38,817 nt of DNA from Chloroflexales bacterium ZM16-3. Its GTDB lineage: Bacteria; Chloroflexota; Chloroflexia; Chloroflexales; Chloroflexaceae. The position numbers and the translations under genes were made by a program. The notes beneath the pieces were generated by a model. It did not search any database, was not told the origin of the DNA, and saw only the letters and a list, made by a program, of their open reading frames with translations. The stretch is taken from positions 1 through 38,817 of the forward strand of contig RYFE02000047.1 of NCBI GenBank assembly GCA_004138175.2. The letters are read 5' to 3'. Of the stretch, positions 1-7,037 are shown in pieces. Position 1 is the stretch's first letter. Each line of letters begins with the position of its first letter.

Positions 1-164
1 GGCGGAACTTGGCACCCCAAATGCCCGAATCATAAGTTTCAACAGAAGCGCCTGCGCAGGCCGCGCCTGCGCAAGCCGCAACCGCTGCGCCCACATCGGC
101 GGCGAACGACCAGCCGGATCGCTGCGAGCCAAACGATACGCGGGCAGCTGCCTGCGCTCTGGCG

Positions 165-1730
165 TTGGATCAGGTCAATGGCTCCTACACCTTTCTGCCC
201 GCCGGCGACCAGGACTGGTACCGGCTGATGTTGGAGCCGAATGGCCTGCAGACGGCGATCACGGTGCGCGGTACGGCAGGGCTGGATCTGCGGACCAGTA
301 TCAGCCGCGACGACGGCACACCGCTAGCCGAGATCGCCAGCCCGGCGATCTCCACGACCCTCGCGCCGGACATCACTGGCGGGGTCATCCTGCGGGTTGA
401 GAACCGCGCCCCGCAGATCGCCGACGGCGAAAGCTATGGCATCGAGGTGCGGCAGTCGCTGCCGCCGGAACCCATTGCTACCGCGACCGATGCTGCGCTA
501 CCGACGCCTGATGCCCTGGAGAACAACTGGAATCCCGCGACCGCCGCGCCGATTGGGGTGGGGGTGGTCTACGACCTGAACTTTACCTGCCCGGTGCCCT
601 GGGGCTGTGCCGGCGGCGACCATGACTATGTCCAGCTCCCGGTGAAGGCCGGCATGCCCTACCTCATCGCCACCTTCGACCTCGGGCCGGGCGTGGACAC
701 CGTGCTTGACCTGTTCTGGGGCGACCCCGACCAGCCGCTCGCCACCAACGATGACGCCCGCCCCGGATCGAGCTTCCTGAGCGTGCTGCGCTGGGTCGCC
801 CCCGCTGATGGTGTCGCCATCCTGCGGGTGGCGCCGCGCACCGGCAGGCTCCAGCCCCGCGTTGATGACCCCAAGGCCAGCAGCTATCGCCTGGCCGTGG
901 CGCTGGCCGGCAGCGACCTGGCCCAGCAACTGGAGGAACGGATTGCCACCCAAACCAACGCCCCGACTCCTACACCATCACCCGCACGGCCTGCGGCAGC
1001 CGCTGCGTCCGCAGCCCCTGCCGCGCCATCCGTGGCCCCGACGACCCTGCCGGTCAGCAGCGACGCGCCCACGGGAACCGCCGTGGTGCGGGTGGCGAGC
1101 GCCACCCTGCGCGCAGGCCCGAGCCCCGCCGCCGACGTCATCCAGGAGCTGCCGGCCGAGGCGATCGTGACGCTGCTCGGCCAGGCCAGCGGAGCCTGGG
1201 TGCGCGTCCAGCCCGCCGGCGGCGTCGTCCCCGGCTGGCTGCGCGGCGCCGACCTCGCCCGCCTGCCCGATACGACGGCGACCGTGACCGCCCCGGCCAC
1301 CACTCCTGCTAGCAATCCGCCGGCCCCGACCGCCACGGCGACCGTCCGCCCGGAGGCCGTGCCGCTGGTGGTGACGCCGCTCGACCCGCTGCCGCCGCCC
1401 ATTGCCCCGCCCCCGGCGCAGCGGGTCGCCATCGCCGTCACCGTGCGGGTCGGCACGACCGCTACGGACGCGCAGCGAAATCAGCCCCTCCCAACCCCAC
1501 GCCCGACTGATTTCAGCCCGCTGGAGTCGCTGCGGGTGCAGCTGGTCACCGCCTTCGGCGACGCGCTGGCCGAAGGCCGCACGGATGCCACCGGCCAGGT
1601 CGCGCTCAGCGCGGCGGCTGAGCCCGGCGCGGTGCTGTTTGTCCAACTGCCGGCCGTCGGCCTGCGCCTGCCCGTCGATCCCGCCCAGGCGATGCTCACC
1701 ATCGCCCTGCCCGAGGAGTCTCCCCGATGA
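165..1730 (+). CDS. PPC-domain and SH3-like repeat protein, 5' end uncertain
   Basis: Probable extracytoplasmic protein of the mobile element; function unknown. Two PPC-like (bacterial pre-peptidase C-terminal) beta domains are visible: residues about 1-95, with the GDQDWY signature, and about 115-248, with GGDHDYVQLPV. A Pro/Ala/Thr-rich linker follows, then an SH3b-like domain at about 305-367 (LRAGPS...GWLRG), another linker, and a beta-rich C-terminal domain. The TTG at 165 is only the first usable start. The frame stays open back to 36 and encodes the missing front of the first PPC domain (CEPNDT near 123-137), but a TAA at 33-35 closes it. The true N-terminus, and any signal peptide, is therefore either left of the window in another frame or destroyed. 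The stop overlaps the next start (ATGA, 1727-1730), so the two are co-translated. Confidence 0.7.
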   Translation: MDQVNGSYTFLPAGDQDWYRLMLEPNGLQTAITVRGTAGLDLRTSISRDDGTPLAEIASPAISTTLAPDITGGVILRVENRAPQIADGESYGIEVRQSLPPEPIATATDAALPTPDALENNWNPATAAPIGVGVVYDLNFTCPVPWGCAGGDHDYVQLPVKAGMPYLIATFDLGPGVDTVLDLFWGDPDQPLATNDDARPGSSFLSVLRWVAPADGVAILRVAPRTGRLQPRVDDPKASSYRLAVALAGSDLAQQLEERIATQTNAPTPTPSPARPAAAAASAAPAAPSVAPTTLPVSSDAPTGTAVVRVASATLRAGPSPAADVIQELPAEAIVTLLGQASGAWVRVQPAGGVVPGWLRGADLARLPDTTATVTAPATTPASNPPAPTATATVRPEAVPLVVTPLDPLPPPIAPPPAQRVAIAVTVRVGTTATDAQRNQPLPTPRPTDFSPLESLRVQLVTAFGDALAEGRTDATGQVALSAAAEPGAVLFVQLPAVGLRLPVDPAQAMLTIALPEESPR

Positions 1731-2965
1731 GCACCTCCCCCCTCGAACGCGCCAACGCCGCCCTCCAGGAGGAGGTCTACCGCCAGTGGCGCGACTGGAC
1801 ACGCTACCTCGAAGCCCAGCTGACCCTGCTCGACGCCCGGGCGGCCGAGCGCCAGGTGGCCTTCGAGCGCGACGCGACCCTGGAGGAGCCGGCGCGCCAG
1901 GCCCAGGACGCCCTGGACGCGCTGCCCCCGGCCAGCCGCACCCTGTTCGCCCAGATCCACGAGGAGCGCCGCCAGGCGGTGCAGGCCGCCCAGGAGGCCG
2001 AGACCGGCCGCACCCAGTCGCTTGATCCGGATGCGGTGGATCGGGCCGCGCTTCAGGCGCTGCGCGATGAGGCCAGCGGCGCGGGCGAGCTCAACGGCGT
2101 CGGGGTCGTGCCGATCCGGGCCGGCGGGGCGGTCACCTGGTACGACGTGCAGGTGGCCAGCCTGCGCGCCGCGCCGACGGCGGCGACCTACGCGCTCGGT
2201 GGGGAGGCCGGCGACAGCATGCGCACGCGGGCCATCCTGGCCGGGCTGCTCGTCGCCGGCGGCCTGCTCTTCCTGGCGGTCTGGTTCCTCTGGCCACGGG
2301 GTGGCCGGGCCGAAACCGCGACCGGCCCGGCGATCTCCGCCAATGGCGCCACGATCGCGCCCTGGCCGATCCACCAGGTCGTGGTCACATCCGCTTCCGA
2401 CCAGCCATCGGCCACGCTGCCGGTGGCGACCGCCGCATCCCCGACCGATGCGACGCCGACGGCGATCTGGGACACGACACACCGCGTGCCGCTTCGGCTC
2501 TGTCTGCCGGCGGCCGTGCTCGCCGATGCCCAGCAGATCACGCTCGTCAGCGGCGACGGACGCCCCGACCGCGTCTTCGTCCTGACGAGCACCACCGACC
2601 GTCCCGACCTCCAGCTGGACCCCTGCGGCGGCCGCGCCACGCTGCGCGCCGCCACGTTCCAGCGCCTCGATCAGCCCGCCGACGCCGCAGTTGGCGACAC
2701 CCGCACCCTGGCCGACGGCCGCGCCGCCACGCTCGCGGCGATCCGCCTCACCGGGCCAGGCGACGACCCGACCCTGCCATCCGGCCAGGCCCGAGTCGCC
2801 GTCCATGTGCGCGCCGCTATCACGGACTGGTCGGCCTTCGCGCCGACCCTGCTGCTGCCCGATGGGCAGACCCGCCTGCCCGCCGAGGCACCAATCACCA
2901 GCGGTGATCAGACCACCCTGATCTACCTGGTGCCGCTGCCCACTGCGACCCTGGAGCTGGCCTGA
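1727..2965 (+). CDS. Membrane-anchored element protein, prematurely stopped
   Basis: No family recognised with confidence. Residues 1-110 are charged and probably coiled-coil. One transmembrane segment lies at about 170-187 (ILAGLLVAGGLLFLAVWFLW), so the N-terminal half is likely cytoplasmic. A beta-rich domain follows, reminiscent of telokin-like DUF4352 modules (residues about 310-412). The gene starts inside the stop of the preceding gene and belongs to the same operon. The TGA at 2963-2965 interrupts the frame where Trp would fit, and protein-like sequence continues for another 82 codons, so the product is probably a truncated version of a longer protein with a second similar beta domain. 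Its place upstream of VirB4/VirD4-type genes suggests a role in the transfer apparatus; this is inference. Confidence 0.6.
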   Translation: MSTSPLERANAALQEEVYRQWRDWTRYLEAQLTLLDARAAERQVAFERDATLEEPARQAQDALDALPPASRTLFAQIHEERRQAVQAAQEAETGRTQSLDPDAVDRAALQALRDEASGAGELNGVGVVPIRAGGAVTWYDVQVASLRAAPTAATYALGGEAGDSMRTRAILAGLLVAGGLLFLAVWFLWPRGGRAETATGPAISANGATIAPWPIHQVVVTSASDQPSATLPVATAASPTDATPTAIWDTTHRVPLRLCLPAAVLADAQQITLVSGDGRPDRVFVLTSTTDRPDLQLDPCGGRATLRAATFQRLDQPADAAVGDTRTLADGRAATLAAIRLTGPGDDPTLPSGQARVAVHVRAAITDWSAFAPTLLLPDGQTRLPAEAPITSGDQTTLIYLVPLPTATLELA

Positions 2966-3213
2966 AGCCTGACCCCGCCCGAATCCACCCAGCCAACCCG
3001 CTGGCGGGCCACGCTGCCTGCCCCACCCGACCGCGCCACCGTCGTGCGCGAGGCGCTGGCCATCGAGCGCGTCACGCCGGCGCTGCGCGAGGGCACGTTG
3101 ACCCTGACCGTCACCGTGCGCAACCGGCGCGACGTGCCCTTCACCCTCCGCCCGGACGACCTGAGCCTCACCCGCAGCAATGGAACTGGGTTGCCCCCGC
3201 CATCGTCGGTGTG
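2966..3213 (+). pseudogene. Detached C-terminal continuation of the preceding protein
   Basis: In the same frame as the preceding gene, past its TGA, 82 open codons continue with convincing composition. The segment from ALAIERVTPALREG to FTLRPDDLSLT looks like the first strands of a DUF4352-type domain. It ends abruptly at about 3205-3213, where the foreign GIY-YIG block begins. No start codon with a ribosome binding site is present, so it is best read as a remnant. Confidence 0.5.
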
Positions 3214-3214
3214 A

Positions 3215-4573
3215 TTAGATCAGCCTGTCGGCCAGATCATAGCAGTGGAAGCGGGCAAAGAAATTGGTGCGCTTACGCATCAGATGCAGATTAAGCAGCC
3301 GTGCAGCAGCTAATATGCCGGGGTCCCGCAGGAGCCGCTCAAGTTGATCAATGCCCACAACTTCGATGCTCACCTGATCAATGCCCGCAGCGACATAGCC
3401 AACTTCATCAATCGTCGCGCCAGGATAGATGGCAAGAAAGGGCGCGTTTTGTGGGTAGGCCGCTCGAAACGCAAGGTTGGAGATGTTCACAAAGGCCCAG
3501 ATCTGACGTGGATTATCCTTCAAACGCCCCACGACACACACCTCCATCGTGTTGCTATTGAAGCAGGCGATGCGCGGCCAAGTGCTGGCGTTTGTCGAGG
3601 GCATGCAGCTTACGCTCCAGTAGGCTGGCTCAGTGAGCGCAGGCATGGGAATACACGCCGCCACATACTGGCGCAGGCAGGCAATGATCCGGTTCGCGTC
3701 GGAGCGCTGCTGAAGTTGCGTGAACTTACCCGCCTGCTTCGCGCGCAGATCGACAGGAACTATCGTACGCTGGCCGGTCGCAAGCGTCGTCGAATCAACC
3801 AGCCAGCGGCGCTGATCATCAGGGAGAACCAGATCGTCGAAGGGTGATGACTGGTGTGTGATGCTTGCGTGAACGATGTTTAGCAGCGCGAATCCGCGTG
3901 ACTCCAGAATGTGAATCGCTTCACGCTCGCGCGCATCAAGTATGGCCTTCGTGCGCGGCAGGTGCAGCAGGCTGACCTGTCGGAGAGTGGGGTAGTTTCG
4001 CCGGTGCGTGGCGAGCCGAGCGGTCAGATCGACGGATTGTCCGACATAGAAGCGACCATCAGCTAGATGGAGAACGTAGATACCAGATTTCCTGGGCGGG
4101 ACAAGGTTCGCAGTCGGTGGAGCGAAGCCCAAGGTTGCTAAGATTGCCTCAAGCCCATCCGCCTCTAACGCGGCATCTTGGCGACGGATGGATGCCGCCC
4201 ACTCAGGCCAGTGGAGATCGGGGTCAATCGTCGTTGGCTGTCCAAGCTGAGTTGGCTCGTCTGGCCGACGAAACTCCCAAAGATTATCCTCAGTGATCGG
4301 CCCTTCGGTGATCACCGTCACGTACTCAGGATCAACTGGCTCGTCAAGGAGTTCGACCTCCCAGGGGTAGTCATTAAGGGTGGGCAACAGGATGATCAGC
4401 TCACGATCCTCGCCAAACTGTACCTCAACGGGAGCACTGAGCCGATATACCAGATCATCCGCGGGATCATAAATGATCCCGGCAAAGAAGCAGTGCAGTG
4501 GAGCGGTCGTCGAGTCGCCGTGCGCCAGTGTATATACCTCATCAGGGTTAAGGTTGCGGCGGATGGTACTCAT
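3215..4573 (-). CDS. GIY-YIG nuclease-domain protein
   Basis: A protein of 452 residues with a GIY-YIG domain near residues 162-235. SGIYVLHLADGRFYVGQS supplies the two short GIY/YVG motifs, followed by an Arg-containing helix (LTARLATHRR) and a downstream Glu (AREREAIHIL) in the usual order for metal-dependent endonucleases. The N-terminal ~160 residues (acidic, beta-rich) and the C-terminal ~200 residues match nothing I recognise. The gene runs against every neighbour and has a noticeably lower GC content. It sits exactly where the flanking + strand element genes are broken, so it appears to be a later insertion. Possible roles are homing/mobility nuclease or defence nuclease; I cannot choose between them. 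The start ATG at 4573 lies behind a GAGG (4577-4580 on the complement). Confidence 0.75.
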   Translation of the reverse strand: MSTIRRNLNPDEVYTLAHGDSTTAPLHCFFAGIIYDPADDLVYRLSAPVEVQFGEDRELIILLPTLNDYPWEVELLDEPVDPEYVTVITEGPITEDNLWEFRRPDEPTQLGQPTTIDPDLHWPEWAASIRRQDAALEADGLEAILATLGFAPPTANLVPPRKSGIYVLHLADGRFYVGQSVDLTARLATHRRNYPTLRQVSLLHLPRTKAILDAREREAIHILESRGFALLNIVHASITHQSSPFDDLVLPDDQRRWLVDSTTLATGQRTIVPVDLRAKQAGKFTQLQQRSDANRIIACLRQYVAACIPMPALTEPAYWSVSCMPSTNASTWPRIACFNSNTMEVCVVGRLKDNPRQIWAFVNISNLAFRAAYPQNAPFLAIYPGATIDEVGYVAAGIDQVSIEVVGIDQLERLLRDPGILAAARLLNLHLMRKRTNFFARFHCYDLADRLI

Positions 4574-4681
4574 AGGAGAACCTCATGGAACGATGGATGA
4601 CCAGATGATTCAAAATACACGGAGAGTATACGTAATGGTTACTCGAAAGTCAACCGCCTGTTCATATTCATTTTTTTACCA

Positions 4682-4924
4682 ATGATAGATCCAGGTTCAG
4701 CAGCAAGAAAAGTCAATTTTGAGAAAACATTCGTCTTAGCACTACCCACCAACGACGAGGCTGCACTTCTCACCAACGAGGCTGCACTTCTCACCAACGA
4801 GGCTGCACTTCTCACCAACGAGGCTGCACTTCTCACCAACGAGGCTGCACTTCTCGCCAACGACGCTGCACTCTCGAACAGTCGGGGCTGGATGAGGGTT
4901 TGGGGGAAATCACCAATTGGATAG
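4682..4924 (+). CDS. Possible small heptad-repeat protein (doubtful)
   Basis: An 80-codon frame whose centre is five copies of a seven-residue unit (EAALLTN) encoded by the 21-nt tandem repeat. The unit length is a multiple of three, so the complementary strand is also open (repeating SAASLVR). I see no strong ribosome binding site for either. It could be a short amphipathic repeat peptide or merely an open frame over a repeat. Confidence 0.2.
   Translation: MIDPGSAARKVNFEKTFVLALPTNDEAALLTNEAALLTNEAALLTNEAALLTNEAALLANDAALSNSRGWMRVWGKSPIG
4757..4861. repeat. 21-nt tandem repeat, five units
   Basis: Five head-to-tail copies start at 4757, 4778, 4799, 4820 and 4841, each beginning GAGGCTGCACTTCTC; the last has one substitution. 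A degraded sixth copy begins at 4862. There are no spacers, so this is not a CRISPR array. The array lies between the GIY-YIG gene and the VirB4 stump, within the low-GC block. Confidence 0.95.
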
Positions 4925-4937
4925 AGAACCTGCGTAG

Positions 4938-5531
4938 ATGCTGCGCGGTGTCTGGGACGCTACCACCCTCTTCCTCGACCGCACCAGCATCGGGCCGAGC
5001 TTTGACGGCCACACGACCGTGGACTGGCAGTTCGGCGCGGACATCACCTACTACGACTTCTCCGAGATCGAAGAGATCTACCGCCCGCTCTACTACGCGC
5101 TGACCATCGGGGCCATCCTGCGCTTTATGCGCGACCCGACCCGCGACCGGCGGCGCATGACCCTGCTGCAGATCGACGAGTTCGGCTACCTGACCCAGGT
5201 CGAGGCATTGGGCCGGCTGGCCGCGACGATCGCCAAGGTCGCCCGCAAGTACGGCATCGGCCTGATCGCCATCGACCAGAACCCGATCACCTTCCTGAGC
5301 AGCGACCACGGCCGATTTATCTTTGAGAACGCGGCGGACAAGGTGCTGTTCCACCTCGACGACCTGCCGGCCCGCCAGATGGCCGAGGCGATCTCCGACA
5401 TCCGCCCCGGCCACGTCAGCTACCTGACCCGTGCCGGCAAGGGCATGGCCCTGGCCATCGTCGGCAACGATGTGTCCACGATGAATGTCGAAGCCATCCC
5501 CTACGAGCTGCGCATGCTGCGCGGGTCGTGA
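4938..5531 (+). pseudogene. C-terminal fragment of VirB4/TraC-type conjugation ATPase
   Basis: Only the last ~197 residues of a VirB4/TraC-like (HerA/FtsK-fold) ATPase remain. A Walker B-like strand is visible at residues 76-82 (LLQIDEF), followed by GLIAIDQNP and a C-terminal arginine-containing segment. The Walker A half, normally several hundred residues upstream, is absent: an in-frame TAG lies directly before the ATG (4935-4937), and farther upstream is the foreign GIY-YIG block. In conjugative systems this ATPase powers type IV secretion channel assembly and transfer at the inner membrane. Without the P-loop this piece cannot hydrolyse ATP, so the local copy is presumably dead. Downstream coupling is intact: the stop overlaps the GTG at 5528. 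Confidence 0.75.
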
Positions 5532-5545
5532 ACGTGAGGAAACCC

Positions 5546-5965
5546 ATGCGTATGATGCTTCCGATCCTCCTGCTGGGCCTGCTACTCACAAGCTGTAGCA
5601 CCCAGGCCAGCCAGCAGCCTCCCGCCGAGGTTCACACAGCCTGGATCGCCGCGCTGCGCGCCAACGACCGGGCGGCGGCCCAGCAGCTGCTCGCCGACGA
5701 CGCGGCCGTGACCGTCGATCGTGCCCTGGAGCAGGCCCAGTACCTGGAAATCCTCGATGTGCCGCAGACCGGGCGGCTCCAGGCGGTCGATGTCGCGCCG
5801 CCGGTCGTCCAGGGCGCAGGCCAGGTGGCCACGAGCATCTGGCGGCTGGAGCAGCTGACCAGCTGTTTTCGGGCCACCCTGGCCGAGACGCCGCAGGGCT
5901 GGAAGATCACCGACTGGGCCGAGTTCCAGACCGATTGCCCGCCAGCGCTGGGGGTGCGGCCATGA
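5546..5965 (+). CDS. Small lipoprotein of the mobile element
   Basis: A 139-residue protein with a lipoprotein signal peptide: a short Arg-containing N-terminus, a Leu-rich core and the lipobox LLTSC, giving a lipidated Cys near residue 17. The mature part (AWIAALRANDRAAAQQLLADD and on) resembles small NTF2-like/DUF4878-type domains found in lipoproteins of transfer operons, though I cannot assign it firmly. ATG 5546 is chosen over GTG 5528 because GAGGA (5536-5540) sits five bases upstream and the signal peptide then has normal proportions. The stop overlaps the next start (ATGA at 5962). Confidence 0.7.
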   Translation: MRMMLPILLLGLLLTSCSTQASQQPPAEVHTAWIAALRANDRAAAQQLLADDAAVTVDRALEQAQYLEILDVPQTGRLQAVDVAPPVVQGAGQVATSIWRLEQLTSCFRATLAETPQGWKITDWAEFQTDCPPALGVRP

Positions 5966-6522
5966 TCACCATGACCCGCCAACTCTGGCGGCTCGACGGT
6001 GCCCTGCCGCCCGACACGATCGCGCTGACCGAGGGGCTGCGGCTGCACCTGGCCCACGCGCCGCTGACCACGGTGCTCGTACAGATCGGCGACCGCCGCC
6101 AGAGCTATGTGACCTTGCCCGGCTGTGACGGCTGCCAGCACGACCGCTGCGAACCGGGGTGTCGCACCGAGATGCTGCGCCGGCTGCTGCATCAGGCCGC
6201 GCCAGGGCTCACGCTGAAGCCAGTGATGCGCGGCCTCGCGACCCGGCCCTACACCCGGGTGGTGCTGGCCACGCCCGGGCCGCGCCCGCAGCTGCTAGAT
6301 GCCGAGCTGATGGCCCAGTGGCCCGAGGCCCGGCTGGCCCTCAGCTGGCGCAGCCAGCGCGGCCGCCTGCACGCCGGGGCGCTGCTCGCCGTCGGGGCCG
6401 ATGGCCCATCGCCAGCGGTAGCCCTGCACAGCCGCAGATGGCGGAGTTGGCCTGTGCCGCCCGCCGCTGGGCGCGCGCTGCCATCCCAGCGGCCCCGCTG
6501 GTCGCCGGGGCGCGCGACCTGA
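5962..6522 (+). CDS. Element protein with Cys cluster, 5' part of a frameshifted gene
   Basis: The function is unknown. Residues about 50-70 carry a compact cysteine cluster (CDGCQHDRCEPGC) that could bind zinc. From about codon 150 (near 6415) the composition turns Arg/Pro/Ser-rich and looks out of frame, while convincing protein sequence appears in the frame one base earlier. The simplest reading is that a one-base loss between about 6405 and 6437 split one gene of roughly 355 codons; the native frame then runs to 7037. No obvious slippery heptamer is seen. It overlaps the lipoprotein gene by four bases. Confidence 0.55.
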   Translation: MITMTRQLWRLDGALPPDTIALTEGLRLHLAHAPLTTVLVQIGDRRQSYVTLPGCDGCQHDRCEPGCRTEMLRRLLHQAAPGLTLKPVMRGLATRPYTRVVLATPGPRPQLLDAELMAQWPEARLALSWRSQRGRLHAGALLAVGADGPSPAVALHSRRWRSWPVPPAAGRALPSQRPRWSPGRAT

Positions 6523-7037
6523 TACCACACCTCCTGATGGCAGACCAGATTGGGCAGGCGGTCAACGTCCCCGCTTTCCTCCAGCCCGAGCTGGATTCCC
6601 GTCTGAGCAGCTGGCTGATCCTCGTCATGACTCACCCAACGACATTGGCGCAGGAACCGGAACCGACTCTCGAGGAGACTGGTTCCTCGATCTGGCCGAC
6701 CGGGCCGGAGGGGATGCCGCCGGTGGCGCTGGGGCGGCTGGTCGAGCAGATTATCGTCGAGCCGCGCTTTCAGTCCACCCGCAAGGGCCAGTCGGGCATC
6801 ACGAAGGGTCGCCTGGCTAGCTTGAAATATCCCGGCCTGACCGAGGCCATCGCCCGCTGCCTGATGGTCTGGTTCGACCGGGCGGGGGTGCTGGCCGATC
6901 CCGAGGACGGCCAGGGGCCGTGGCGGGCGCCGCGCCCCTTCGCCCTCCAGGATCTTCCGCTGATCGCCCAGCAGCTGCGCGCCGCCCCGCTGCCCAGCAG
7001 TGTGGACGTGCAGGCGGCCTACGGAGGTGAGGGATGA
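6438..7037 (+). CDS. 3' part of the frameshifted element gene
   Basis: This carries the downstream half of the split gene and reads through ARDLIPHLLMADQIGQ and a helical C-terminal domain (VALGRLVEQIIVEP...IARCLMVWFDRAGVL) that could be a winged-helix or wHTH-like fold; I do not recognise a family. ATG 6438 and ATG 6537 are possible independent starts, but neither has a Shine-Dalgarno sequence, which favours a frameshift over a separate gene. The stop overlaps the start of the coupling ATPase (ATGA, 7034-7037). Confidence 0.5.
   Translation: MAELACAARRWARAAIPAAPLVAGARDLIPHLLMADQIGQAVNVPAFLQPELDSRLSSWLILVMTHPTTLAQEPEPTLEETGSSIWPTGPEGMPPVALGRLVEQIIVEPRFQSTRKGQSGITKGRLASLKYPGLTEAIARCLMVWFDRAGVLADPEDGQGPWRAPRPFALQDLPLIAQQLRAAPLPSSVDVQAAYGGEG

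Noticed and set aside
4757-4861. CRISPR array
   Set aside because: Units are directly adjacent with no unique spacers, and no cas genes are near.
6400-6440. Programmed -1 ribosomal frameshift
   Set aside because: No slippery heptamer or obvious downstream pseudoknot; mutation or sequencing error is simpler.
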